Under the pieces are notes generated by a model. It was given only the letters and a program-made list of their open reading frames with translations, searched no databases and was not told the origin of the DNA. From Cerioporus squamosus (Eukaryota; Basidiomycota; Agaricomycetes; Polyporales; Polyporaceae): DNA of 46,847 bases. Both the position numbers and the translations under genes were made by a program. Within the stretch, counting starts at the first letter, position 1. The number at the start of each line of letters is the position of its first letter. The stretch is taken from NCBI GenBank assembly GCA_022592435.1, contig JABYQS010000243.1, positions 1 through 46,847 on the forward strand. Direction: 5' to 3'. Below are positions 11,954 to 22,790 of this stretch, in pieces.

Positions 11954-12434
11954 TATCTGCGTGTTAAACAATACGAGTCGTCCCTCAATTCTTGACCGTG
12001 ACGGCTACGCTAACTACAATGTATTGTACTCGGGGAGGCCAAACCCCCGCCACAACCCTCCCAGATAGCGCAATCCGATCTTGATGTTGGAATTCCTTGT
12101 CCTCCGAATTGTGTAAGTCTTATGCATAACGACCCCAAGCTTTGCATGACACTAGTAAAGAGCGGCATACATGCAGGGTAAATCTCAATATGGTGATGTA
12201 GACGCGCATGACGTCAGTAATCCCGCACGTCCTACGTTCAACTTTGCCCTGCTCTACCATCGACCTTGTTGCTCGACGTATATCTGGAGTTAGCACCTCT
12301 CTATTTTACTGTGCCTTTCTCCTAGTCAACGGCCGCTTGTCAGTATATTGCCGAGGATCAGAAGAGAAGTCCTAGTGTCTGCATGACAGGTCAGTGCCAA
12401 GTACCAGTGCGTTGTGGATCGATGACCTGAACAT
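11954..12434. other. Intergenic, hydrolase 3' flank to F-box copy
   Basis: No gene or structured repeat was recognised in these 481 bases. They should hold the hydrolase 3' end and any promoter left to the degenerate F-box copy that follows. Confidence 0.4.
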
Positions 12435-14139
12435 ATGACTCAGGAATGCTTGACGCTGTGTACCAACTCGAGGGACCATTTCCCGTCTTTGATTCACACT
12501 TCACTGCGGAAGATCGAGCTCATCTCGCCTATCTACCCTCATCAGGTGCAGCAATGGACGAGGGCGAAGATAAAGGAGCTCCTGGACCGCGCTCGCTCGC
12601 TCGGCTCCGTCTGCAATGCGGCGGCCCCAATCAACTACTCACTACCTCCTGACGTCCTCCTGGAAGTGTTCGGCCATCTCGAGCCGAGCTTCGAGCAGAA
12701 AGGGGGGCTCAACTTCCTCCACGTTTGTCGGCTGTGGCGGCACCTGCTACTTCGCAGTACGGCCTTCTGGACGAAGGTCGTTGGTGTATGCAGAGCTCCG
12801 GAATTGCTTGGTCCGGACGGCGTCGCCTTATTTCGCTCCTTCCTCCAGCTCACGCGCAACTCGCCGCTCACTCTCACACTTCACTCTCGTGACCCGGAGG
12901 TCCCAAGGACGCTTGTGTCATGGGCTTCCCGCATCGTATCATTGACCATCACGCTCTCACCCGGAGGTGTAGACACGGTCAACACCTGGCTCGAACAAAG
13001 AGGGATGCCTACTTTGGAGCACCTTGCCATATCGCATAGCGCGAGCTTCGGATCGGAGACGTCAACCCATCCAAAGCTCACGCTCAACGGAGCCCTATTT
13101 CCTCGACTTCGATCGCTCCGGCATCCTATCGCGACTCTAGAGGTTTCTTCCATCGACGCCCAGCTCCGCCAGCTCGCTCTCTTCGAGTGTTCGTGTATGC
13201 TTTGCAACGTAGGGCATCAGATTGTGCTCGAATCCCTGCTCTTCAAGATGTTGCAACGTTGCCCATCCATACACAGCCTGCATCTGGACACCGTCAGACA
13301 CTTGACGCCGGAGACCAAGGACAACTGGACAGTAGAACTACCGGCTCTACGCCATTTGCGTGTTGTCAACCGTTGCAGCACGGCTGAATTCCTCGATATT
13401 CTCGTCGTACCCAACACTTGTGTAATCGAGCTCGCCAGCACCCTGGTTGACGCGGCCATCTACCATCTCCTGCCTCAAAATTCAAGTGCTTGAAGCGTAC
13501 ATTGATGGATCGAAAAGCCTCAGTGTAGAGTGCCCGTACAGTCGCGGCTTCACTGGCATGGTGCCCCGGTCCCGACACCTGCTGCCCTCCTTGCCCCGCC
13601 TCCGCTTCGTCGACTCGGAGGACGATGCGCGGTACTTCGGTCCCATTCTGAGCAGGCGCTCCGAGCCCCACCCGTGTCTCGGTCCCCAGTTGGAGGAGCT
13701 AGATGTCCGATGGAACAATCGGTACGACCAGTCATTCACGCCAGCGGAACGGTCGGAATTGGTGAACTGGCAGAAGGACGATCCCTCTCCTGGGAGCGTG
13801 TGGTTCAAGTCCGGTCCCCTCGTGCTATCCATCTTCTGCGACATCATGTGCCGCATGCTTCTCGACAGAGCAGCAGCCGGATCGCCGCTGCGTAAACTAC
13901 AAGTGCGCGTTTCTCGAAGCGTCACGTCCATCCACGAGGACGAGGACGAGGAGAGCTGGGAGCCACCGGTGCTGAGGGAACGCATGTTGGCGCAGTTCGG
14001 GTCAGAATTCGGGGGCGAACTTGTGGCGTGCACTAGAATTACCTTTGTATCGTGCATCAGCGTATCAGTACTTCGGGATGTTTCCTGGGCCTCAAGACCA
14101 CGACGTACCTCGTCTTCATCCCAGCTATGTAGGGGATGA
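12435..14139 (+). pseudogene. F-box protein paralog with internal deletion and frame break
   Basis: The first open part (12435-13493, 352 residues) contains an F-box (LPPDVLLEVFGHLEP, then VCRLWRHLLLRS) and leucine-rich segments. It aligns by eye with the intact 608-residue paralog at 37871-39697. It stops at a TGA where the paralog continues. About 60 residues of the paralog are then missing, and the similarity resumes in another frame from about 13462 (KIQVLEAYID onward), including a block near FCDIMCRMLLDRAAAGSPL that matches FCDITTRLLIRRRAAGKPL. F-box proteins recruit substrates to SCF ubiquitin ligases through Skp1. Here the substrate-binding half is broken, so either a truncated F-box protein is made or this is a dead copy. 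An unrecognised intron around the junction cannot be wholly excluded. Confidence 0.65.
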
Positions 14140-14975
14140 GGTCTGAGACAACCGGTTGTCATGTGGGATTCGGATAGGGACGTCCACACGCGCTATACAC
14201 AAGCAGAGATCGGGCTTCCTTAGGTGCGGACGGTACGGTCGATGCTCAAATTACGGGTGTCACGGTCTTGCAACGGGGTATGTAAGTTTCAGTATAGGTG
14301 GACGATTCAGACTGCGCAGTCTCCGATATCAATCGAGGTCAGTTCGGTGTGTGTGTGTAAGATATGTAGACGTATATATGGAGAGAGAGCGAGATGATGT
14401 CGATGAGCAGTAGTAATACGTTAATTAGGCAACGACGTCGATACAGGCCGGCCAGGGACAGAATCAGAACTTGAACGTTTGAACAAGAAGGCGAGCGAGT
14501 GAGTGCGCGACGAGCTCGAGAGCGGCATATATGCGATCTGTAGACTGCGATGACGGAGGAGGGACACGGAACGGGATAGTTTATGTAGGATATGCAGGAT
14601 GGTATGGATGGGATGGGATGGGAGGTAGCCAGGCGGGAGGGGTGAAAACGGCGTTAGTGTGACAACATGTATGGGCAATAACAATATGCAGGCAGGGATT
14701 CAGAGGCAACACATCTACAGATGAACAAAGAACAGCAAAACAATTGCAAGCGCACTTGTCGCGGTGTGAGATGGCGACAGCGATCAAGATGCGACAACTG
14801 AGCAAGGAGAACGAGGAGGCCATGATAGACGGTGCAATGGGGCTCGGGCACTAGTGCTCCTGACGAGCGACGCTGCCGGGCCCAATATCCTCGCCGTCCA
14901 CGAGCACACCCTCGTCGTCCGCGTCCGCGTCTGCATCAAGGTACGCGTCCACATCAACCTCAACCTCCGCACCGT
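14140..14975. other. Convergent 3' flanks; G-rich repeat
   Basis: This gap lies between the F-box copy (plus) and the kinase (minus). A GGGAT-type repeat, four G-runs within about 25 bases, lies at 14601-14625 and could form a G-quadruplex. A short GT run is at 14349-14360. Positions 14851-14975 may be coding if the kinase reading frame shifts as described under that gene. Nothing else was recognised. Confidence 0.4.
14601..14625 (+). repeat. G-rich ATGGG repeat, possible G-quadruplex
   Basis: Three ATGGG units flanked by GG pairs give at least four G-runs in 25 bases on the plus strand. Such tracts can fold into a two- or three-tier quadruplex. It lies in the 3' region of the minus-strand kinase gene, where the transcript would carry the C-rich complement. 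Confidence 0.5.
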
Positions 14976-17418
14976 CTACCCCGTTGATGACGATCGGCAG
15001 CGCATCGTCCTCCGTATCCACCGTTCGGGCAGCAGGCGATGGCGAGGCAGGCGGGTTATCCAACACCGGCGCGGCGGGGCGCCTTCCCCATGCATCCATC
15101 CGCACTCGTCTGTCCACAGATCCGCGACGCGCGCGCGTTTCCTCGGGTCGCGCACCAGCAGACGCGCAACCATCCGGCGGATGCCCTCGCTTCCCGCGAG
15201 TGCGACGCCTTGACGCTCCTCGGTGGACTCGGTGGGGACTTCCGGCCACGAGTAGTCGCCCTGTGCGATCCGGTTGAGGAGCGCCTTACGGCCCGCACGA
15301 TGTCTTCGCTGCACCTCCCAATCAGCTTCCAGCTTGGGCGGGTGGTCGTGCGGGATCATGCCGTTGGGTGGAGGCGCGTCGAATGGCAGACGACGCGTGG
15401 CGAGCGCGTAGAGCACGACACCGCACGCCCAGGCGTCGGTCTGGCGGCCGTCGTATGGCTTGCCCATGACAAGTTCGGGGGCTGCGTACGAGTCGGAGCC
15501 GCATAGAGTCGTCAGCAGAGGCTGCTCAGGATCAATGAACCGCGACAATCCGAAGTCGGTAAGCTTGATCAGCGAGCTCGAGGGTAGGGGCTCCGCGAAG
15601 GGATCGGACGTAAGGAGGATGTCTGCACGAACACGTCAATGAAGCTTATCACCCAGAGGAAGGTGCATATACTCACTCTCAAGCTTGATATCGCGGTGCA
15701 CGAGGCCGACGCTGTGCATCCATGCAACTGCCCTGCAAAGCTCGCCCCATATTCGTCTGACGAGAGGCTCGGTGAGGCGAGCATGGCTTGCAGGATTGTC
15801 GACTAGGTCCAGTAGTTCGCCACCACCAACGTGTTCTAGGACTAGGCAATGGTGTGTCGGTGTGCTGAAGGAGTGCAGATAGGATACTATGGAAGGATGC
15901 GAGATATGCTGGAAGAAGAAGAGACGATCAGTAAAGGCATGGATAGGACGCCACAAGCCGTTCTCCGCAAGGATGCAATATCACTGAATACTGGAAGCCT
16001 TTCGTGGATCTCACGGATGCAATGATATGCTACCACCATTTCGCCGCTAGGCTTGAACGGTGGGAGCTCTAATGGCGACCGCGTGCAGGAACGACGCATA
16101 TATGGGGAGAAGATGGCCAAGCACGATAGGAGAACGGCAGACTCACCCGAAGAACCTCGACCTCGCGCACGAAGCTCACGCGCGAACGCGAGTTCGCGTC
16201 ACACACGGCTCTCTCCGTCATCTTCACCGCGACGAGTCGCCCGCATTTTCGCCCCATTAGCTTGGCCGGCTCCTCGTCCCTGGGCGATAAGATAGCCATC
16301 GCATCGCCGGCAGAGCGGTCCTTGGGCTTTCGCCGCAATGGACGCGTTCCATCAATGGTGCGCGAGCGACGACCGCGAAGGCTCTTGCTTCGCGCAAGGG
16401 AAGATTTCCGGACAAGCTCGAGCGCGTTCAACTGGCCGGACGTATCGCGCGCGAGCCACACGCTACTGAAGGAGCCGGTTCCCAGCGGCCTGACGAGCTC
16501 CAGCGATAGCGACGAGCTTGATAGGGTCACGCCGGGTTCTGGCTTCAGGTATGGGATGGTCTGTTCCGGATCTGATGGAGGGGGCGATGGAGGTCGCTGC
16601 GATGACGGATACGACGTTGGCGGTCGCTGCGATGACAAGTACGACTTGTCATTATGGTGCAGATTGGGCCGCGGCGTAGTCTGCGAAGACGATGATAGCT
16701 GCGGCGGCGGAAGGTGGGGACGGTGGCGGTCAGGCGGCGATCCCGGGTGGGGGTGGTGGAGGTCAACCGGCGATTCCGTTTGCTCCCCAGCGTGGTACTG
16801 CTCCCGGAGGCCCTGTGATGAGGCGCTTGTGTCAAGATGAACGAAGTCGCGTCGCACGTTCGTGTCTGGCGAGTCATGCTCGCTCCCGTAGCGCGCACGC
16901 GAGGGGAAAAAGCGGGACAGTGGCGGCAGGTGTATCCGGGATGCCGGAGGCGACGTGGAATTGTCGCGTGAAGGGGCCGTGCTCGGCGAGCGAATGCTCG
17001 GTGGGGGAGTAGGGAGGAAGGAGGGACCAAAGAACTCCGCGTTCAAGGAACGCGCGGGGGCTTTGTGAGGTGCCCTCGGGGTGTCCTCGGCACTCACCTG
17101 GGAGTCCTCCGATCGCTCCGACCTGTCCGAGCCCTGGCGTTTGTGAGGATTGGGAGGGGGAAGCGGCGCGGGGCTGTCATCGGAGAAGGGAGAGGAGAAA
17201 AACGCGTGTGTCTTGCTCCCGGAGGGCGACGGTGGCGGCTGGGGCGCAGACGCATCGTCAGAGAAGGGTGAGGCGAAGAAGGCGTGTGTCTTGCTGCCAG
17301 ACGGAGACGGAGGGGGCGAGGCGGATGATGCGTCGGTGAGAACACTGAGGTGCGAGGAACGCGTTGAAGAGCAGGTGGAGGGCGACGGGCTGAGGTGATG
17401 ATTCCAGCTGCTGAGCAT
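14976..17418 (-). CDS. Ser/Thr protein kinase with long disordered N-terminus
   Basis: Three exons (17418-16147, 15908-15677, 15622-14976) join in phase to 716 residues. Residues 1-300 are Pro/Ser-rich, with a 26-residue tandem repeat. The kinase domain starts with the Gly loop GTGSFSSVW (about 313). About 70 Arg/Ser-rich residues intervene before the ATP-binding Lys in VAVKM (about 399), then VHRDIKLEN (catalytic Asp), LTDFG and [11 protein letters not shown] (the APE motif). All catalytic residues are present. The Asn after KLE is created exactly by the exon 2/3 splice, which supports the join. Intron 1 is 234 bp, long for this region. After about residue 660 an alternative frame stays open to 14851 and encodes an acidic Asp-rich tail, so the true C-terminus is uncertain. 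The start at 17418 was preferred to one 16 codons upstream. The subfamily is probably CAMK-like. Confidence 0.85.
17176..17316 (-). repeat. 78-bp tandem repeat in kinase N-terminus
   Basis: Two 21-residue blocks with period 26 residues (nt 17316-17254 and 17238-17176) share [14 protein letters not shown], then SPFSDD; they differ by Ala/Ser at one site. The repeat lies within the disordered N-terminus of the kinase and contains Ser-Pro sites typical of phosphorylation targets. Confidence 0.8.
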
Positions 17419-19219
17419 CTTGAGCGTGCACGAAAGTCTGCGCGACCAGAAAGAAATATACAGCAAACAAGATGGTGGTAGGAGGGAAAGAGGAGGACCG
17501 AGGCCGAGTCCTGAATCCAGAGGATAAGGAGAGTGGACGGGTGCCTAACGTCAGCAAGCCATGAGAGCAGGACGGGAGGACGTGGAGTCACTGCGCATCG
17601 AACTGGCTGAGCTCCGGCTGCCCAATAAGCAGTGGATAAGTCAGTAAGACGGCAGAAATCTGCATATTTCCCCCTTTTCTACCCCTTATCTGCGCTCCGG
17701 ATCACCCCGGGCCAATCCGGGCAACTGACCCCATCGCAGTCTCACGTCCCTGCTGCTACTGGCCCCCATCCATGTCTCGAGGAACGGGGAAGGATTCGTG
17801 AAAGACAATCCGCGTCTGTGCATTTGAGTTTTCGTTGATGTCATAGACTCATCGCAAGGGCTGCGCCAAGGGCGCCCTGCGAAGGCCTCGTGTCCATAAC
17901 CGCCCACTGCGCCCGAAGCCGCGACCGGAGGCAGTCCACTGCAGGTCAGCATGTCTTGCACATGGTCTACATACTACCTCCACCTATGGAGAGCGAGAAC
18001 GTATGCTGACAATAATATGTTGCACTTAACCCCTCCAAGACGCATTCATGCGTGTCGCAGATTAGCTTGTTCATCGGCATGTCCAAATGTCGCAGGATCG
18101 CGGGGCGATCTATCTGAAGGGTTCCCGATGTTCAAAGACCACCTCTCGGAGTCCAAAGGTCTCTGGAAGGATAGCATCGACTAACTGCGAGTCGGGACTC
18201 GAAGGGACCCGCTCCAAGATACACATGCCACCTTCAAGGTCACCTTAACCACATTGGAATGCAGGCGTACTAGCAACTTTCCGCGGTTCGATCAAACGAG
18301 TGGATACCAGCCATCGGAGGCGTTTGCACAGACGTTCTAGCCTCTTCTGAACCGATCGCGGACTTGCCCATGGCCCGAACGAACGAGACCCCCGGAGAAA
18401 TTTCTCCAAGCGCGAGAGGAGAACTGTGACCGGGAGTCCGTCTGAGCCGGATTGTAAGCAAGCTCGACACAAGGGAACACGCACAAGGATGGTTCTGTCA
18501 GCGTGACTGAGCAGTGAGGGGTGCCTCGGCTCGCCGGGGACGCACGGGAAAGAATCAGATTGTCCTCCGCGGTTGTCTCCCCTAAGGCAGCCCACGATCC
18601 GACAAGTCGTATTATGCCTCCGCGGAGGAGAAGGAGCTCGAGGGGCCAGGCCCGACTGCAGAATGTTGGCGTAAGCATGCTCAATATATCAAGACACAGC
18701 AATGACGAGCTCCTATACATATATGCAAACAACGCCGAGTCAGGGTCGGGCCAACGGGATTAGACAGTTTTCGAAGACAATGGAGAACAAGCACGACAAA
18801 GCATGAACTATGCGCATGGTCGTTGAGTGCAGGTGCAAAGCGGCAGGGCGGTCGTCAGCCAACGTATACAGGAGCGGCGGGAATGTCTTGCTAAGCCCGC
18901 TGTTTCAGCTTCAAGTTCCCCCTCGTACTGATATTCCACAGAAGAGCACGAGATCGCCCCCAAACTACAATGGGAGGACAACTTTGAAGGACAGGCGGTG
19001 AGGCACAGCACCATCGTAAAACTTCACGTCACGCTGCAAGCCTCGTGGAATGGCGCCTTAGGTGATCGTGTAGCACAGTATTTGCAGAATGCAGAGTGAG
19101 AAGAAACCTTGTAAGGACAACATGATGATCAAAGACAACGAACCACGCATACACCATGGAAGAAGAGAGAGAAAGGAACAAGGTAGCACCAAGCTCACGT
19201 CCAGCGAGCCAGCAACACA
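17419..19219. other. 1.8 kb without a recognisable gene
   Basis: This region holds the kinase promoter at its left side and the 3' flank of the PL14-type lyase at its right. A minus-strand open frame of 131 codons (18337-18732) overlaps two others, has no recognisable motif and is probably chance. No repeat or mobile element was seen. Confidence 0.4.
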
Positions 19220-20975
19220 TCAAGCATTGATCGTCATCGAGAAGTCCTTGAACCAGCTGAACTGGTCCTTCGGTGTCGCGAACTTCGGCTCGTGTCCTCC
19301 GAAGAACGTACTGCAGGCATGGTGAGGACGTCAGTACAAAATCGCGACTGCAACTGTAATGGAGCAGACGCACCTGAAGAACAGGCCCGTGAACCCGACA
19401 GGCTGACGAGCCGCGGTCTTGATGGGAGAAAGGGGGACAGCGCTCTCCATGACCATGACGTACGTTGTCTCGGTAGCCGTCGGTCCGACAGTCACGGTCG
19501 ACGTAGGCAGAACAACAGTCGTCGTCGTCGTCGTAGTAGTAGTAATAGTAGTCATGACAGTCGCATTGTCGAGAGGAATTGGAGCGAGGTGCGAGATACC
19601 TGCACCGGGGAAGTGATACCAGTCAGGCGTGAACTCCGGCGTGAACTCGACGTCCTGCGACCAGTACCCGGGGGCGAACTCCGGCGTGAAGTCCCGCGTC
19701 GCATGCACATTCGAGTCAGTCAAGATGCTGTCCTCCTTGAGCTTGAGGCGTCCAGCGGTCTCGCTGAAGAAGTCCTGCTCCTGCCCGAGGATGGCGCTTG
19801 CCTTGATGGCGTCTTCGTCTGGTCCCGAGTCATCCGAAGCCGCAGATGGGTCGTCGCGGTAGAAGATGTCCGAGCGCTCGATGACGCGCTTCCCGTTCAC
19901 GTCGAGGGCGAAGCCGCCGTCTTGCTTGCCGGGGGTGTTGAGCACGACTGTCTGCCTGATGTGTGTCCACTTCCCCGTGGCGAACTGGAACGCGCCTCGT
20001 GCGATGGAGAAGCCGTAGTCTGAGTCACAGACAGACTTCGGCGGTGTCTTGCAGAGCGCCGCCGTCTGCTTGTCCTTGGGCGCATACTGCATGGTGCATG
20101 AGATCAGGCCGATTTCGCTGAGAGACTGAAAGACCACTGACCAGATACAGTTCCCCAAGGCCCTTGCCCCTCCACATCAGCCGCGTACTGAAGCAGTCCA
20201 GAGCGTCATCCCCGCCGGAGCACCCATCGTGGCCGCCATAGATCCCAGGCATCTTACCGCCCTCGACCCAGTCAAAGTCAGACGGGAAGAACACGCTGTA
20301 CTCCATGGACACATTGCTCGCTCGGCTCAGGTCCAGCGGGGTCGCGTAGAAATCCGCTCCGCCTTGCGGCTCCTGTCCAGGATTGATCGAGTTCGCAGGA
20401 TAGTACAGCTGCAAGTACGCGCTTGCTGTCTTTGGGACCGGAGGGAGGAAACCACCAAGGATGCCGTGGAGCAATGCTGCAGCGGCCTCCGTCAGTGTCC
20501 CAGACGAAGATGCGGCCTCGTCCTCTGGCGGGTCGCTGACGATGAGGCGGACGTTGTTCTTCCCATATGCGAAGTTCTGGATGTTGAATGCGGACAGATC
20601 CGTCATCTGCGCAGGGGCTGTCCATGCTGTCGACCCTTGGATGGTAGAGGACGGCGTCGGAGGCGGAACGATGGTGATGGTGTCCGTCACTGTTTGCGGG
20701 GGTGCAGTGACTGTGACTGTCGGGGCTGACTGGTAGACCGTGGAGACGATGGTAGCCGTAGCTTGCGCCGATGTGTTGCCTGTCGAGTCTGTACTTGATG
20801 TGGAACTTGCTTCACCAGATGAGGGCATAGTGAACACTGTCTGCGGAAGAGAGCTTGTGGTTGTTGGCGACATCGAGACGGTCCCCGCCGTTGTGTTGTC
20901 CGCCGCCAGAGGAACTGCAAGAACGTCGCCGAAGAGAGCAAGTGCAGCAAGGAAGACCGAAGCCGTCAAGGCCAT
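19220..20975 (-). CDS. Secreted PL14-type polysaccharide lyase
   Basis: Three exons (20975-20142, 20086-19374, 19310-19220) join in phase to 545 residues. The start gives a signal peptide (MALTASVFLAALALFGDVLA). A Ser/Thr/Pro linker of about 100 residues follows, then a beta-rich domain. Its segments GIYGGHDGCSGG, CFSTRLMWRGKGLGELYLY, YGFSIARGAFQF, NTPGKQDGGF and STFFGGHEPKFATPKDQF are typical of fungal proteins placed in polysaccharide lyase family 14 (glucuronan/alginate-type lyases). Such enzymes cut acidic polysaccharides outside the cell. Near residues 455-485, just before the last strands, a Thr/Val-rich insert encoded by a trinucleotide repeat interrupts the domain. The linker between signal and domain is also unusually long. 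Substrate is inferred only at family level. Confidence 0.78.
19518..19553 (+). repeat. GTC/GTA trinucleotide microsatellite in lyase exon
   Basis: A run of GTC units followed by GTA units on the plus strand reads as a Thr run on the coding (minus) strand. It keeps the frame and lies inside exon 2 of the PL14-type gene. Length variation here would change the number of Thr residues without breaking the protein. Confidence 0.8.
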
Positions 20976-21602
20976 CTCGAAAGCAAGGGAGTAGGAGCGA
21001 GAAAGCGAAGAGAGCAGCAGAGAACGGATTTCTGACGCACGGCGACTGAACGAGGCGTAAAACAGGAAGAGAGCGGCGCGGGTTGAATCTTGAGACTCAC
21101 CGGCGGCGGGCGATTGCAATCCAGCCTGCACGTCTTCCCGCCCGCTTGTCGTGCCAGATCGGCCTCGCAGTACCTGTTGATACACAGGTCATGTATACGT
21201 TGTCGAGAAGACTCACTGCAATGCTCCTGGCGGTGCATACAGCACTTCCTCGGGGGAGCAGACCGTCGACGGTGAAGCATTCGGTGGACATATGTCCCCC
21301 AGCTCTGTTTAGTAACGGCGATCTGTTCTCCTTGCTCGCGCCGTCGACAGGCTCAGCTTGCACATGGAGGACAAAGGATGAGATGTCGTCGCACTAGGAC
21401 CATGGGTAGTAGTACTGACGACTTGTACGAGTGAAAGTGGTGGTATGATGGGAAGATGCAAGAACGCAGTGCAATGGCGCGTGCTCGAGCTTGCTGCTGC
21501 ACGGCCAGCATCCCCGCTTACGTTCAATCTCCCTTGCTCTCTCCATCGTTGCTATTGACCACGGCGAGATACGTATTTGCCTGAAGTCTGACAATAACGA
21601 GA
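20976..21602. promoter_or_regulatory. Divergent promoter region, lyase / DOPA-dioxygenase-like
   Basis: These 627 bases separate two divergently transcribed genes and must hold both promoters. Open frames in this stretch, including one extending upstream of the lyase start codon, have no recognisable content. I could not identify specific binding sites. Confidence 0.4.
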
Positions 21603-22525
21603 ATGAGCCCGCCCACGGACGTGCAAGAAGTGGTAGACTCGGAGATTAAGTGCGTACATAACCGCGTACACGTTCACCTCCTTGCTGAGACAGCCTGCAA
21701 CTTACAGGGAATGGCACTTTCGTGAGCCCAGTTCTCACTGACACCCGGAGCGATGCCGATGTGGATGTGCAGACATCTACTTCCACCAGCGGAATGCCGA
21801 TGAGCACCATGCTGCCCTCGAACTCCGGGACGCGGTGCTCCGTCTCAGGCGCGATGGTGCGTTCGTCGCGGTCCCCCTCTTCCGAGTGAACACGGATCCC
21901 ATTGGGCCCCATCCTGTCGGTGAGTTCATGCCAGCCGGAGCGTTCCCAGCATCTCGCTGACTTTACCGTAAGGCTCGTACGAGATATGGTGTCCTTCGGA
22001 ATCCTTCGTCGCGGTGTATTCATATCTCTGCCTCAACAGGGGTAACCTCAGGTCAAGTCTCTTCAGAGTTGCACACCGTGTATTCTAATGCGCTTTCTCC
22101 AGCGTCCTGATCCACCCCCTTACTCGTGAACAGGTAAGTATTCATTTCGACCCTCACAGTACCATGTGCTCATTTATTCGTGTCTCTCCAGCGAAAGTAC
22201 GTCCTGGACAATTGCGGTCCTTGCTAGACGATACTGAGTCTTACACGTAGGGACCACGAAATACGCAACGCCTGGCTCGGTCCCTCCTTTCCTCTGGATT
22301 TGTCCACCCTCCCCGTCCGGAGCGATGAGATTCCGCTCCAGTATTCCAGTCTCAGTCCGTCGCATCTCCTCACCTGCCTCTCGTGCACATACTCATGAAA
22401 TGACAGAGCTTGGCTACTCGTCAACGGCTCCTAAGCTGACCTTGGAGGAGCGCAAGCGCATTGGGGCTAACGTAGAGCAGATCCTGAAAAGAGAGAAGGA
22501 GGCTGCGAAGGCACCGAGTGACTGA
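21603..22525 (+). CDS. DOPA 4,5-dioxygenase-like protein
   Basis: Eight exons (21603-21649, 21708-21721, 21773-21919, 21973-22051, 22103-22133, 22192-22196, 22251-22348, 22407-22525) join in phase to 179 residues, the usual size of this family. Recognisable blocks are EWHFHIYFHQ (the His motif), LRDAVLRLRRDGAFVAVPL, GPHPVGSYEIW, VLIHPLTRE, AWLGPSFPLDLSTLP and LQYSKLGYSS. Members include fungal DOPA 4,5-dioxygenase, which opens the catechol ring in betalamic-type pigment formation. Many fungal homologs have unknown substrates. The metal-binding His residues of the HFH and LIHPLT motifs are present. A 14-nt exon and a 5-nt exon (reading CGAAA) are both needed to keep the frame. The last exon adds a Lys/Glu-rich tail of about 30 residues. 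No signal peptide is seen, so it is probably cytosolic. Confidence 0.87.
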
Positions 22526-22790
22526 AAGGATCTCTCTTCGATTACGCGTTGTATTGCTATGATCGTTATCTGGATGTACTATGGAGTCGGATTCTGAGGT
22601 TGCTCGGCTTATGCTGTTGAAGTTCATGAATATTTGTTGCACTTCTAGGTCCGGTGTTCTCGGAATAGGCATGCACACCGGCGCCTCGTGTTTTGCCCTT
22701 CACCATGACTCGCCAGTATCAGCTTCGGCCTCGCCTTGTCCTCGACGACCGACATCCAGCAACTAAGAAGAGATACTGAAGTGTATTGCC

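Noticed and set aside
18337..18732. A 131-codon minus-strand frame in the kinase-lyase gap
   Set aside because: No motif, signal or conserved block was recognised, and other frames overlap it.
21646..22023. A 125-codon minus-strand frame
   Set aside because: It is antisense to exons 2-4 of the DOPA-dioxygenase-like gene, whose plus-strand reading is clearly conserved.
22325..22525. A 66-residue protein with an Arg/Ser-rich N-terminus like a mitochondrial presequence
   Set aside because: Its C-terminal part is exon 8 of the DOPA-dioxygenase-like gene, and its N-terminal part is exon 7 and an intron read in another frame.
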